Shown one piece after another: positions 8,242-17,843 of a stretch of 64,000 bases of DNA (the stretch's first letter is position 1; each line of letters opens with the position of its first letter). The notes beneath the pieces are model-generated. The model was given only the letters and a program-made list of their open reading frames with translations. It had not been told where the DNA came from and ran no database searches. The position numbers and the translations under genes were made by a program. Location: contig CBDBED010000002.1 in the NCBI GenBank assembly GCA_965204245.1, positions 186,001 through 250,000 on the forward strand, read 5' to 3'. This DNA is from JAAXIE01 sp965204245. Its GTDB lineage: Bacteria > Chloroflexota > Dehalococcoidia > Lucifugimonadales > JAAXIE01.

Positions 8242-10323
8242 ATGAGCGAAAGCAGACCCAAGCCGCCCGTTGCGCAGAGGCGTGCGCATAGCGTTACGCA
8301 TCATGGGATTACGATTGAGGATTCTTGGAACTGGCTGCGGGATCCTGGGTATCCGACGGTGGAAGATGCCGATGTGCTGGCGTACCTGACTGCGGAGAAT
8401 GAGTATTTCGAGGCGACGATGGGGCCGCACCAAGAGTTGATTGACACGCTTTTCGAGGAAATCAAGGGGAGGCAACAGCCGGACTTGTCGAGCGTGCCTT
8501 GGCGGCGGGGGGAGTGGTACTACCAGTGGAGCTATCAAGAGGGGAGCCAATACCGGGTGTGGTCGCGGTGGCCGGCGGCGGACGCGAATGCGCGGGAGGG
8601 GCCGACGGAGAAGGCGGTGGCGATTCTGGATGAGCCAGCGCTAGCGGAAGGGTTGGAGTATTTCCGGCTGGGGTCGCTGTCGGTGAGCAATGGAGGGTCC
8701 CTTCTGGTCTACAGCACGGATACCGACGGGTCGGAGCGGTATCGGATGGTGGCCAAGGACCTGAACACGGGGGAGATGCTGGCCGACGAGATTGAGGGCA
8801 CCATCGGGAATGCGGTGTGGGCGGCCGATGACGCGTCGTTCTTCTATACGGTGGTGGACGAGAACTGGCGGCCTTGGCAGGTGAGAAGGCATGTTTTGGG
8901 GGAGGCCGTTGACGGGGATGCGGTGGTATATGAGGAGACGGACCCGGGGTTTTTCGTTGGACTTTCGATAACCACGTCACGGGAATACGTCATCGTCGGG
9001 GCCGGGGACCACGTTACTTCCGAGGTGAGGCTTGTTCGAGCGGCGGAGCCCGAGGGGACGCTGGTGATGGTTTCGGCGCGGCGGACGGGACACGAGTATT
9101 CGGTGGACCACCAAGGGGACCGGTTCGTGATACGCACCAATGATACGCACAAGAATACGCGGCTGGCGACTGCGCCTGCGAGCGACCCCAACGAGGGTTC
9201 GTGGGCGTCTCTGGTGGATGCGTCGGACGATCATTACATCACGGGATTCAAGGCGTTCAGGGACTTCATTGCTGTGGAGGAGCGCATTGAGGGTCTGGAC
9301 CACATACGACTGATCGACGGGGACGGGGAGTCGTTCTACATACCATTCCCGGAGTCGACTTATACGGTGGGCGTGGAGACGAACCTAGAGTTCCAGACGG
9401 ATACGCTGCGGCTTGAGTACACGTCGATGGTGACGCCGAGCACGGTGTTTGACTATCACGTTGATACGAATGAACTGGAAGTGCGGAAGGTGCAGCAGAT
9501 ACCGAGCGGGTATGAGGCGGGGGACTATGTGACGGAGCGGATGATGGCGGTGGCACGGGACGGGGCGCAGGTGCCGGTGTCGGTGGTGCGAAGGAGGGAC
9601 ACGGCGGTGGATGGGAGTGCGCCGATGTACCTGTATGGGTATGGGGCGTATGGGCACGCGGTGCCGCCGTCTTTTTCGACAACGCGGCTTTCGCTGCTTG
9701 ACCGTGGATTCATCTTTGCGATTGCGCATATTCGCGGGGGCGATGACCTCGGGTATCACTGGTATGAGGCGGGGAAGCTGGACAGGCGAACGAACACGTT
9801 CAATGATTTCGTGGATGTGGCGCGTCACTTGGTGAGGATGGGGTGCGCGGCTGAAGGGCGTATCGCCATCGCGGGAGGCAGCGCGGGAGGGCAGTTGATG
9901 GGGGCTGCGGTGAACCAAGCGCCGGAGTTGTGGGGAGCGGTGGCGGCGCATGTGCCCTTTGTCGATGCGCTGAATACGATGCTGGATGACTCGCTGCCGC
10001 TGACGCCCATTGAATGGCCGGAGTGGGGGAACCCGATAGAGGACCGGGAAGTCTTTGAGTACATCAGGTCTTACTCGCCGTACGACCAACTGGAGGAACG
10101 GGAGTATCCGCCCATACTGGTGACGGCCGGGCTGAATGACCCGAGGGTGACTTACTGGGAGCCAGCGAAGTATGTGGCCAAGCTGCGGACTTTGAAGAGG
10201 GATGATAATTCACTGCTGCTGAAGACCAACATGGGGGCTGGACACGGGGGCAAGTCGGGCAGGTATGACCGGCTGTATGAGGTGGCGGAGGAGTATGCGT
10301 TCATTCTGGTCAATATGGGGTGA
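8242..10323 (+). CDS. ptrB: Oligopeptidase B (S9A prolyl oligopeptidase family)
   Basis: 693 residues, the normal length of oligopeptidase B. An N-terminal beta-propeller (residues ~75-410) is followed by an alpha/beta hydrolase domain. The nucleophile is Ser547 in AGGSAGGQLMG; Asp633 (LNDPRV) and His668 (GAGHGG) complete the triad. The segment RGGDDLGYHWYEAGK is characteristic of the family. It cleaves short peptides after basic residues in the cytoplasm; there is no signal peptide. ATG at 8242 is preceded by GAGGAGAAAGG. It stands alone between divergent functions. Confidence 0.93.
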   Translation: MSESRPKPPVAQRRAHSVTHHGITIEDSWNWLRDPGYPTVEDADVLAYLTAENEYFEATMGPHQELIDTLFEEIKGRQQPDLSSVPWRRGEWYYQWSYQEGSQYRVWSRWPAADANAREGPTEKAVAILDEPALAEGLEYFRLGSLSVSNGGSLLVYSTDTDGSERYRMVAKDLNTGEMLADEIEGTIGNAVWAADDASFFYTVVDENWRPWQVRRHVLGEAVDGDAVVYEETDPGFFVGLSITTSREYVIVGAGDHVTSEVRLVRAAEPEGTLVMVSARRTGHEYSVDHQGDRFVIRTNDTHKNTRLATAPASDPNEGSWASLVDASDDHYITGFKAFRDFIAVEERIEGLDHIRLIDGDGESFYIPFPESTYTVGVETNLEFQTDTLRLEYTSMVTPSTVFDYHVDTNELEVRKVQQIPSGYEAGDYVTERMMAVARDGAQVPVSVVRRRDTAVDGSAPMYLYGYGAYGHAVPPSFSTTRLSLLDRGFIFAIAHIRGGDDLGYHWYEAGKLDRRTNTFNDFVDVARHLVRMGCAAEGRIAIAGGSAGGQLMGAAVNQAPELWGAVAAHVPFVDALNTMLDDSLPLTPIEWPEWGNPIEDREVFEYIRSYSPYDQLEEREYPPILVTAGLNDPRVTYWEPAKYVAKLRTLKRDDNSLLLKTNMGAGHGGKSGRYDRLYEVAEEYAFILVNMG

Positions 10324-10391
10324 GGGCAAGGGACTTGGGATTGCTGCCAAGGGGCGACGATACAGGTCGGGGCGGCCGGTGGGACAGCGAC

Positions 10392-10400
10392 TGTTATAAT
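10392..10400 (+). promoter_or_regulatory. Extended -10 promoter upstream of the MarR gene
   Basis: TGTTATAAT is a perfect extended -10 element (TG-N-TATAAT) about 125 bases before the MarR start. No good -35 is visible, which is usual for extended -10 promoters. Confidence 0.45.
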
Positions 10401-10525
10401 GTTGGGCGCGGCGTGACCGGACCAAAGTGGGTTAGCCAGAGTCCGGGGTGTGGTATCGGGGATGGGGGCCGACATGCCAGCGAACGCAACCCTTGTGAGA
10501 TTCTCAGGATTGGCTTTGGACTACT

Positions 10526-11038
10526 GTGAACCATAGGCAGCAAACTACACAAGACATTCCCGCTGCTACGGCTGCCTCTGACCACGGGGCACCTGAGCCT
10601 ATGGCCCCTGACCTTGGGGCCTGCGTGGCCGGGCTTGTGAACGTGGTCGCCAAGGGCATGGCGGAGTTGGTTGCGCCACACAATCTGCAGCCCTTGGAGT
10701 TCGCTCTGCTGCGCCTTTTCCTGCAAAAGGAACGCTGGACTACGACCGAACTGGCACAGGTGCTTCCCGTCACCACGTCACGCATCAGTCGCGTTGTCAC
10801 CAAGCTGGCGGAAATGGGGTTGGTCAGGAGGCGACGCCAGCGCAATGACAGGCGTCTGGTCTGGCTTTCGCTTACCGACGAGGGGAAGACGCTCACGCAG
10901 TCGCTGAACCAGAAGGTGCGGGCGTATGACGCACGTCTAGCGAGGGGCCTGACCACCGAAGAGATGGCTACCTTCACAGCCCTGGCCTCCCGCATCGTGG
11001 CGAACTATGATGCCATGGAAGCCCCGGACGAGGAGTAG
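10526..11038 (+). CDS. MarR family transcriptional regulator
   Basis: 170 residues from a GTG start. Residues ~50-140 form a winged helix: LQPLEFALLRLFLQKERWTTTELAQ leads into the recognition helix VTTSRISRVVTKLAEMGLV, then the wing RRRRQRNDRRLVWLSLTDEG, the MarR hallmark. The first 30 residues are a low-complexity tail. MarR dimers repress nearby genes and are released by phenolic or oxidant ligands. The gene converges on a luciferase-like monooxygenase, which could be a target, though nothing shows this directly. Confidence 0.88.
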   Translation: MNHRQQTTQDIPAATAASDHGAPEPMAPDLGACVAGLVNVVAKGMAELVAPHNLQPLEFALLRLFLQKERWTTTELAQVLPVTTSRISRVVTKLAEMGLVRRRRQRNDRRLVWLSLTDEGKTLTQSLNQKVRAYDARLARGLTTEEMATFTALASRIVANYDAMEAPDEE

Positions 11039-11065
11039 GGCTCTTCTCCGCTGGGAGGGCCCTAC
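11035..11065. terminator. Bidirectional stem-loop between convergent genes
   Basis: GTAGGGC pairs with GCCCTAC around a 17-base loop and overlaps both stop codons (MarR at 11038, luciferase-like at 11062). Confidence 0.4.
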
Positions 11066-12126
11066 CAGGACTTCAACACGGGCAGGACTTCCTTGGCGAA
11101 GAGCTTCAGGCCACGCTCCGCCACATGGAAGGGCGTGCCGCCAAAGCGGAAGGCGACGTTCCACTCGAAGTCGCCGAGCAGGGCGCGACGTTCTTCAAGG
11201 CCCCGGAGAATCTTGTCGGGCGTGCCCCAACTGGCCGCTTTCATGAAGCCCTCCACTGCTCCCTGGAGCCCGGCGGACCGGGCGATTTCGGCCTTCTGCT
11301 GGTAGGCGTTGTAGCCCTTCATCGTCTTGAAGTGGTCGGCGAGGAACTCATAGTGGTAGAAGTTGCTTTCCACGAACTTGCCTTGGTACTGGCGGGCCTC
11401 GTCTTGGCACTGTTCAAGGTCGGAACCGCATATAACGAACTCAGTGAGCATCAGTGGCGGCGGTTCGGTGCCGTGAAATTCGCGGTGCAGTTCACGGCCT
11501 CGCTCGATGCCGGGCATTCGCATCTCCCATGGGCGGTCGGCGAACATAACGATGTGTGCCCCCAACTTGGCCGCTGAGAGGACGGACTCATCGCTGGCGG
11601 CGACGGCATAGATGCGCCCGTCGAAAGAGTGCTGCGGGCGAGGGCGGATTTCCGTGCGGGCCTGGGGGTAATAGGGGCCGTCGCCTTCTATAAAGCCGGT
11701 CTTGAGGGCCTCAACGATCATTGGGGCGGCCTCGTCGAAACGCTCCCGGGATTCGCTCATGTCGATGCCGAAGGTCTCGAACTCGCGGCGGGCCAGACCG
11801 CGACCGAATCCGAGACGGAGCCTGCCATTGCTGAGAAGGTCCAGAACGGCAGCGTTCTCGGCGACTCGCAGCGGATTGTGCCAAGGGAGTATGACGGCGG
11901 CGGTGCCCACATCGATGTGGGGGTGCTTGGCGGTGATGTAGCTCATCAACTGGAGGTTGTCGGGGACGAAGGAGTAGTCGTTGAAATGGTGCTCGGCAGA
12001 CCAGAGGGAATCGAAACCCAAGTCGGCGGCCATTTCGGCGAGGCGCAGTTCCTCCTCCCATGCTTGAGCATCAGACCCGTCTTCCCAGCCGTAGGTGGTG
12101 AATATCATCATCATTCCAACGTCCAT
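11062..12126 (-). CDS. LLM-class (luciferase-like) flavin-dependent monooxygenase
   Basis: 354 residues with the TIM-barrel pattern of bacterial luciferase-like enzymes: LGFDSLWSAEHHFND near residue 35, HPHIDVGTAAVILPWHNPLRVAENAAVLDLLSNGRLRLGFGRG near 90-130, and a C-terminal LFAKEVLPVL helix. These enzymes use FMNH2 or reduced F420. AAGGAG precedes the ATG at 12126. It is one of four members in the window and is distant from the others. Substrate unknown. Confidence 0.88.
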   Translation of the reverse strand: MDVGMMMIFTTYGWEDGSDAQAWEEELRLAEMAADLGFDSLWSAEHHFNDYSFVPDNLQLMSYITAKHPHIDVGTAAVILPWHNPLRVAENAAVLDLLSNGRLRLGFGRGLARREFETFGIDMSESRERFDEAAPMIVEALKTGFIEGDGPYYPQARTEIRPRPQHSFDGRIYAVAASDESVLSAAKLGAHIVMFADRPWEMRMPGIERGRELHREFHGTEPPPLMLTEFVICGSDLEQCQDEARQYQGKFVESNFYHYEFLADHFKTMKGYNAYQQKAEIARSAGLQGAVEGFMKAASWGTPDKILRGLEERRALLGDFEWNVAFRFGGTPFHVAERGLKLFAKEVLPVLKSW

Positions 12127-12161
12127 GTGGTTGCTCCTTCCGGTATTTTCTCGTTGGGTAT

Positions 12162-14495
12162 CTAGGGTTGATTGGCGGCGGCCGGGGTGGGGTTGTCCAC
12201 GGTCTGAAATTGGCCTGTGGCGTCGGGCAGGCGGGCGTAGCTCTGGCCTTCGCCGGACTGTCCTTCGTCCCAGTCGATGCTGGCGACGAGGGTGCCATCG
12301 AGAAGCCAGATGCCCAGTTCCTCATCGCTACCCAAGGCGAAGCCGGGCCAGCCGTCCTTGTCCAACCGGAATTGCAGGTATTGCCCAGGCTCTATGACCG
12401 TGCCCCCGGGGAAAGGGACCCGCTTGCTGCTGTCGGTGAGGTCGTCGGCCACCGTGAATCCAAAGAGGGCGATGGGGTCGGGCAATGAATTATAAAGCTC
12501 GAACCAGTCCAGCGGGTCGCCCTTGGAGGCCACCTCGTTGATGACCAAGCCGATGTCGAGGGCGGCGGTGGTGGAGTCGGCACTGGAGGAGGCACCGTCT
12601 CCGGCATTGGGGACAAACGGGGCTCCGCCGAAGCCTCCCGAGAAACTGCCTGCTAATTCCGCGCCGGGCTCGGTGCCTGCTTTGGTGAGTTCCAAGGCAC
12701 CGTTGGTGAAGGGGGCAAAGAAGTGGGGGGAGGGTGCGCCGGGCCAGATGGACCAAATGCCCCCGGCGATGGGGTCTTCACCGATGACCAGAGTGGCTCC
12801 GGCTTTCAGATGGTCGAGGGACAGGACCAGGGTCATACCGCTGATGGAGCCGTCGTCATCCAGTCCGAGGGCTGCTATGGACGCGGTGTGTTCGACGCCC
12901 GGCAGCAGGAGCTTCTCATCCTCGGTTGAGAGGCCAGCGATGACTCCCGTGCCGTCAACCGATTCCTCAAACCCGTTCAGGAGCAGGCTGATGGCCGTTC
13001 CCTCCTCAAAGGGGTTGGGATTCAGGTTACTTCCCCAGTTGGTGTCAAAGGCGAACTGGAGGGACTCGATTTGCGGGACGTTGGAAGGAGGCTCGTTCCA
13101 AGGGTCGGGCCAGTCGGGGGGTTCAGGAATGAGGTCGGCTAGGATTTCGCCCTTGCGCTTGAGGATGAACTTGCGCACCCGCTCGGTATCGAGGGCGGCT
13201 GCCGCCTTGGCATCGGGCAGGGCGTGTTGCTGCACGATGGCGGCCATTTCGTCCACGATTGCGAGCAGTTCGGCCTCGTCCCAGGCGGTGTCGAGAATGT
13301 CCTTCAACCGGGCCACGTATTTCTCACGCCAGCCGGGGTTGTTGTAGAGGCGGTCGGGGATGGCGGTGAGGGCGAGAACCGACGGGGGCGGGTTGCTGAT
13401 GTCGTCGAAGGGATTGGGGTCGTCCTTGAGGTGGAAGGTGTCGTCGACACCCCAAGGGATGAATACGAAGGGGCCATCGGGCTCGCGGTAGAAGTGATAG
13501 TTGTTGCGGTCTCCAGCATAGCCATCCCAGTGTCCGACCAGCACCTCCGTGGCCCAGAAGGAGAGGAAGCGGTCCAGGTCTAGGGCCTTCGCCAAGGCCA
13601 CCAAGCCCGCATCGGAAGGGTCCTGAAGGGCGGCAACTACGGTGTCAATGTCGGACCAGTCGGCGGCGTCCTCGTTGGTCTTCTTCTCGAAAGTGCCACG
13701 GAAGTCGGGGGTAAAGTCGCTGACGGTGCCTTCGTAGAGGTTGCCCTCGGGGCTGGCGAAGTGACGGGCAAGGAAGGGGGGCTTGATTTCTTCGACGTGA
13801 ACGTAGAGGCCAAGGTTCTTGCCGTTCACGGAGATGGTGGCGAAGTTGCAGCGGGGTGAAGGGCTGCCGGTGGCAGCGAAAACACGGTATGACAGGCAGG
13901 TATTGAGCATGGAAGGGTCTTGGATGCTGTTGTTGAGGGTCATGCGCTCGATTATCCCGCCGAGGGTCTGGCCGTCCACGTACTTGTCGAAACGGAGCTT
14001 TAGAGATGGCTTGGCGTCGCTTTGGGAACCGACGAACCCCTTTTTGCGGACACCCACTTCGGTATGGGCCTCACCATCAATGGTCACAGTCCCGGGGAAC
14101 CAGTCGTAGATGCCGGCAAAGGGCCGGGAGAGATTGTATTTCTCGATTTCGGCCATGACGTCTTCGAAAGTGCGGGTCTGATGGCGCAAGGTGTCCCAGT
14201 CGCCGGGGTCGATTTCGATGGCGATGTCCAGCACGTGGTCGAGGGCGAAATAGGCGTCGCTGGGGTCGGGTTGGTCATTGGTGCCGGGCGTGGTGGGTGT
14301 GGACTTGGCGGGTGCAGGCGTAGGCGCGGGCGTTTCGGCGGGCGTGTCTGGGACAGTGGTGGGAGGGGCGACTGCTGGCGTCGCCGTGGTTGCCGTTGGG
14401 AGTGTGGCGATGGGGGTGGAAGCGTCGTCGTCACCGCACCCGATGGTTAGGGCTGTCAAGGCTAGGATGAGCCACAAGGCCACTATAGTCCGCAT
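12162..14495 (-). CDS. CotH-kinase/lamin-tail-domain lipoprotein
   Basis: 777 residues. A signal peptide ends in TIGCG, followed by a Thr/Pro/Ala linker to residue ~75. Residues ~85-440 match CotH: the start LDHVLDIAIEIDP, then SLKLRFDKYVDGQTLGG, MTLNNSIQDPSMLNTCLSY and NGKNLGLYVHVEEI. A less clear beta-rich region follows, and residues ~660-777 form a lamin-tail-like domain (LVINEVASKGDPLDWFELYN). CotH proteins are atypical protein kinases on spore coats and cell surfaces; in non-sporulating bacteria their targets are unknown. The anchoring suggests a surface role. It is monocistronic. Confidence 0.85.
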   Translation of the reverse strand: MRTIVALWLILALTALTIGCGDDDASTPIATLPTATTATPAVAPPTTVPDTPAETPAPTPAPAKSTPTTPGTNDQPDPSDAYFALDHVLDIAIEIDPGDWDTLRHQTRTFEDVMAEIEKYNLSRPFAGIYDWFPGTVTIDGEAHTEVGVRKKGFVGSQSDAKPSLKLRFDKYVDGQTLGGIIERMTLNNSIQDPSMLNTCLSYRVFAATGSPSPRCNFATISVNGKNLGLYVHVEEIKPPFLARHFASPEGNLYEGTVSDFTPDFRGTFEKKTNEDAADWSDIDTVVAALQDPSDAGLVALAKALDLDRFLSFWATEVLVGHWDGYAGDRNNYHFYREPDGPFVFIPWGVDDTFHLKDDPNPFDDISNPPPSVLALTAIPDRLYNNPGWREKYVARLKDILDTAWDEAELLAIVDEMAAIVQQHALPDAKAAAALDTERVRKFILKRKGEILADLIPEPPDWPDPWNEPPSNVPQIESLQFAFDTNWGSNLNPNPFEEGTAISLLLNGFEESVDGTGVIAGLSTEDEKLLLPGVEHTASIAALGLDDDGSISGMTLVLSLDHLKAGATLVIGEDPIAGGIWSIWPGAPSPHFFAPFTNGALELTKAGTEPGAELAGSFSGGFGGAPFVPNAGDGASSSADSTTAALDIGLVINEVASKGDPLDWFELYNSLPDPIALFGFTVADDLTDSSKRVPFPGGTVIEPGQYLQFRLDKDGWPGFALGSDEELGIWLLDGTLVASIDWDEGQSGEGQSYARLPDATGQFQTVDNPTPAAANQP

Positions 14496-14661
14496 CTAAT
14501 GCACAGCTCCGGGCAGTTTACGTCGTAGACCAGAATACCAGAAGTGGCGACGCGTGCGTTTTCCAAGCCTTGGAAGGGAGGGTATGATATTGGGAAAGGG
14601 CTTGATGCGGGAAGCGCCCCTGGCTTGTAGCACAGGCGGTGATGAGAGCGGAGGACGCAAG

Positions 14662-14964
14662 ATGAGTATGACCAATGCGCTGGATGACAGGTTTGAAGAG
14701 GCGGACCGGGGGCTGGAATGGCTGGAGAAACTTGAGGCCCTGCAGGCACGGTCTGCGTCGGACAGGGCTGCCTATGAGGTGGCGGAATATGTGATGAAGC
14801 TGAGGACGGCGGTGACGGAGTTGGCGGGCAGTCGCAGTGCTCAGGAGTTGACGGCGGCGGTGGGAGCGGAGACGACGCAGTTGGTGGAGGAGTTGCGGGA
14901 GGCAGGGGGCAACGATTACTGGAATACCAGGATCCGGCCTGCACTGCTGAAGTCTGAGATTTGA
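14662..14964 (+). CDS. Small helical protein, unknown function
   Basis: 100 residues from the ATG at 14662, chosen because GGAGGACGCAAG precedes it; an earlier in-frame ATG at 14554 would add a poorly conserved-looking tail. The sequence is rich in Glu, Leu, Ala and Arg and predicted to be almost entirely helical, with no signal or membrane segment. I do not recognise a family. It is divergent from the CotH lipoprotein, with a 166-base gap. Confidence 0.5.
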   Translation: MSMTNALDDRFEEADRGLEWLEKLEALQARSASDRAAYEVAEYVMKLRTAVTELAGSRSAQELTAAVGAETTQLVEELREAGGNDYWNTRIRPALLKSEI

Positions 14965-14969
14965 TGGGG

Positions 14970-15464
14970 CTAGGGCTTCTTTAGCCTCTGACGAAGTTCT
15001 GCGATGCAGGCGTCCATGTGGCGGCCCGCTGTGTCTATGAGGATATGGGATTGCCAGGGTTCGTATTCGCGGTCGAGCACCTGCTGCCAAGTTGGTGGCT
15101 GGTGGCCAGGGATGTCTGATACCCGATTCTCGACCCGCTGCTGGTGCTCTGTTTGGTCGGAGCAGATGATCTCGATTTCGACGTAATCGGCGCCTGTCTG
15201 CTGGGCGACTTCCCTCCATGCAGTGCGGGTTATTTCCACGGGGTTCACGGAGTCGGCTATGACGGTGCGTCCCAGTTTCAGGTTATCTCTGGCGATGGCG
15301 TAGGCGACCACGTAGCCCTCGGGACCGGATATGGCGACGCCGGAGTTGCGGAGGGCCTGCTCTATGGAATCGATGCGGAGGTGGACGGCGTCTATTTCAC
15401 GGGCGAGGGCGGTGGCAATGGCTGTTTTGCCGACGCCGGGGAGTCCTCCGAGAATCAACAGCAT
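14970..15464 (-). CDS. P-loop kinase-like ATPase (AAA_33/zeta-like)
   Basis: 164 residues beginning LLILGGLPGVGKTAIATALA, a clear Walker A site (GLPGVGKT) at residues 7-14. A DSIEQALRNSG segment and VIADSVNPVEITRTAW follow, as in small-molecule kinases such as gluconate or chloramphenicol kinases. It likely phosphorylates a small metabolite or nucleotide; the substrate cannot be deduced. It ends five bases after the convergent small gene at 14964 and follows the HPP gene by 12 bases, so the two minus-strand genes form an operon. Confidence 0.8.
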   Translation of the reverse strand: MLLILGGLPGVGKTAIATALAREIDAVHLRIDSIEQALRNSGVAISGPEGYVVAYAIARDNLKLGRTVIADSVNPVEITRTAWREVAQQTGADYVEIEIICSDQTEHQQRVENRVSDIPGHQPPTWQQVLDREYEPWQSHILIDTAGRHMDACIAELRQRLKKP

Positions 15465-15476
15465 CGGACTGTGGGC

Positions 15477-16007
15477 TCAGAGCCAATAGACCGGGTAGCG
15501 TCTGGACTTGGGGATGTTGTTGACGATGAGGGCGACGAGCAGGAGGAGCAGCGCGCCGAGGCCGGCTGGCATGAGGACGTAGAGGAAGGCGAGGTCGTGT
15601 ATGGTGTCGCCGCCGATGACGGCTATGAGGGCGGTGGCGCCGCCGGGGGGATGGACGGTGTCGGTGAGCATCATGGCGGCGACGGCCAAGGCCACGGCGA
15701 GGCCTGCTGCGATGAAGTTGTCCCCCACTATCTGGAAGGCGGCCACGCCGATTACAGCGGACAGGACGTGGCCACCGATTAGGTTCCTAGGCTGGGCCAG
15801 CGGGCTGGAGATTACGCCATAGATGAGAACGGCGGATGCGCCGAAGGAGCCGAGGATGAGGAGGGCGTCTCTCGGTTCGAAGAAGCGGGCGGAGAGGAGG
15901 GTTGCGAGGCCGATGCCTAGGGCTGCGCCGAGGGAGGCGGAGAGGATTTCGGGTAGGTTGTTCCTGTTGAAAACCAGCCTGAACGGTCGCTTCTCCACAC
16001 CTCTCAT
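15477..16007 (-). CDS. HPP family integral membrane protein
   Basis: 176 residues with four to five membrane helices and the family signature LTDTVHPPGGATALIAVIGG at about residues 112-131. Members are short membrane proteins; some plant and cyanobacterial homologues carry nitrite across membranes. Cytoplasmic Arg-rich tail at the N-terminus. First gene of a two-gene unit with the P-loop kinase. Confidence 0.88.
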   Translation of the reverse strand: MRGVEKRPFRLVFNRNNLPEILSASLGAALGIGLATLLSARFFEPRDALLILGSFGASAVLIYGVISSPLAQPRNLIGGHVLSAVIGVAAFQIVGDNFIAAGLAVALAVAAMMLTDTVHPPGGATALIAVIGGDTIHDLAFLYVLMPAGLGALLLLLVALIVNNIPKSRRYPVYWL

Positions 16008-16180
16008 CTTGGAGAATACTCAGGCAAGCTCAAGGCCAGGCTCTCCTTCTCAACGCCTGAAGGAAATCCTTTCATCACTGGCACTATCCCGTAAACCATC
16101 TAATCCTTCATGTCAGCAAGGCAGCCGATAGCAATGTAAAGGGCCAAAACGGGACTACGATTCTAGCTATGGGATTGCTA

Positions 16181-16889
16181 CTACTGTATATTCGCAGATT
16201 TGCTCAAATTGTGCCTCGCACACAGTATTTTCACGTTCGCTGCCAATACACTAGTACCACCTTTAGAAAAGGGTAGATCGTGATCAAAATGCAATTGGTC
16301 TTTAGCACCACACAAAACACACTTGCCTTTATCCCGCTTGAAGACTTCGATTTTGATATGGGATGGAATCTGGCGAGAATTCTTCAGTTCAATTTGACTT
16401 GACTCGTCCGAAGCACTGACATCGAAATCAGCTTGCCTTAATTCGAACTTGAAGACTCGGACGGCTATTTTGGACGGGTTGCTTATAGTCCTCTAATAGA
16501 TATAACCCTCTGTCAGCCCAAATCCCATCTCGCAACTTCTCATAAACTCTGAACACAGCAGGTGGAACTCTACTTTGCCTATACTTATCGATCCACGAAG
16601 CGAATTCTCCGTTCTGAGTTAGTCTTCCGCCTTTGGTGAACCTCGGCTGGTCAACTGACTTGGGGTTAGCGATTTCATCTGATTTCAAGGCATCATGGCC
16701 TTCATATATCAATACCATTTCATCAGGGCTTAGTTCGTCAGCATAGGGCGCGTTCGGGCGACGTGACATCAAGATCACCCCAATGCCCGGTGGAGGCAAA
16801 AAATTCATGCCTCTTTGCAAGGTCTCCTTTTTTTGCCGTCCGCACATCTCGCGATAGCTTAAGATTTCGTCTTTCATAGCACCAACCAC
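16181..16889 (-). pseudogene. HNH endonuclease, frameshifted, in a lower-GC patch
   Basis: The first frame (16889 to about 16450) encodes an N-terminal domain with VPPAVFRVYEKLRDGIWADRG and LYLLEDYK, then runs into unrelated sequence and stops at 16428. Another frame takes over at about 16470 with VFKFELRQADFDV and reaches the HNH core: RDKGKCVLCGAKDQL, HFDHDLPFSKGGTS and LCARHNLSK, with two CxxC-like zinc pairs and the catalytic DH, ending at 16181. A single-base change near 16460-16480 would join them into a protein of about 235 residues resembling stand-alone HNH nucleases. Base composition is clearly lower in GC than the flanks, suggesting transfer. Sequencing error cannot be excluded. 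Confidence 0.75.
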
Positions 16890-16898
16890 TCTCTATTC

Positions 16899-17220
16899 TC
16901 AGCCGCCCGGCCCGAATAATAGTGGGTCGGCCAAAGCCCGAGCCTTGCCTACCTCGCTATGAACTTGGCAACAGTGGCCTAGCCAACCTGAGGGTATACC
17001 TCTCCTGTTAACATCCGTTGCTACTCGGAATGAGCAGAGACTCCTGTGCCTATCCTCTATAATAAGCAAGAGGCTTCCGAGTTGCACCAATGCGTGCTCC
17101 AACACTTCTGGATTACGCCAACTCTTAACGTCGCTCAATAGACCGTTTACTCTCAGCCAAACCTCGACGCCCTCGACAACTCGTCCGCATGTCCTTGATG
17201 GTCGGTTACCTGCAAGGACC
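16899..17220. other. Gene-poor 320-base stretch
   Basis: No convincing gene. A minus-strand frame is open here with some protein-like Leu-rich stretches (for example LEHALVQLGSLLLIIEDR), but it continues backward as a shadow of the DUF1801 gene. It could be the decayed remnant of a gene transferred with the HNH nuclease. Confidence 0.3.
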
Positions 17221-17679
17221 TCAAAACCCATCCCAGCCGGGGATGGCGGCGGCTTGGCGGACCCAGTTTGCGACCTGCTCCTCATCCATATCTTGGTCTT
17301 CGTAGATGTGGTAGTAGCGGGCGTCTTTGTCTTTGGAGGCGATGGGAGGGATGGGGTCGAGGGACATGCCGTAGAGGAAGGTGACCTTGATGTATTTGTT
17401 GAAGCAGTGGTAGCTGAGGAACCAGCCTTGGCCGTCGATGCCGTACCAAGGGGAGTTCCAGCGGACGGCCTTGCGGACGTTGGGGACGGTGCGGACGATG
17501 AGGTCGTCGAGGCGGCGGCCGGCATCGCTTTTCCAGCCGGGCATGGCGGCGATGTAGGCCTGCACGGGGGCGTCGCCGTCGGCCTTGGCGATCTGGGGGT
17601 TGCCTCCTGAGAGGAGGACTACCTCACCAGAGGCGTTCCCGCTTGCTTCGCTTGGCTTCTTGGAGGGCTTGCCAGCCAT
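17221..17679 (-). CDS. DUF1801 family protein
   Basis: 152 residues. After a 35-residue charged tail the core reads VQAYIAAMPGWKSDAGRRLDDLIVRTVPNVRKAVRWNSPWYGIDGQGWFLSYHCFNKYIKVTFLYG, the typical DUF1801/YdhG-like fold (broken here only by the normal loop positions). Homologues are small cytoplasmic proteins of unknown function, some linked to iron-sulfur or stress responses. It ends with WDGF shortly after a tryptophan-rich helix. Monocistronic. Confidence 0.8.
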   Translation of the reverse strand: MAGKPSKKPSEASGNASGEVVLLSGGNPQIAKADGDAPVQAYIAAMPGWKSDAGRRLDDLIVRTVPNVRKAVRWNSPWYGIDGQGWFLSYHCFNKYIKVTFLYGMSLDPIPPIASKDKDARYYHIYEDQDMDEEQVANWVRQAAAIPGWDGF

Positions 17680-17843
17680 TGCTTCGCCTTAATCGGCCTC
17701 TACTGCCTTGGATCTACCGCAGGGTTGCCAAGGCATGCCAGTGCCCGAATCGACAGGCTTGGCATCTGCCGGGGACACCAAGCTATTTGCCGGTGTACAA
17801 GGGTGTCAAGAGCGACAGGTTGGGGGCGAGGTGCGGGGGTTGG

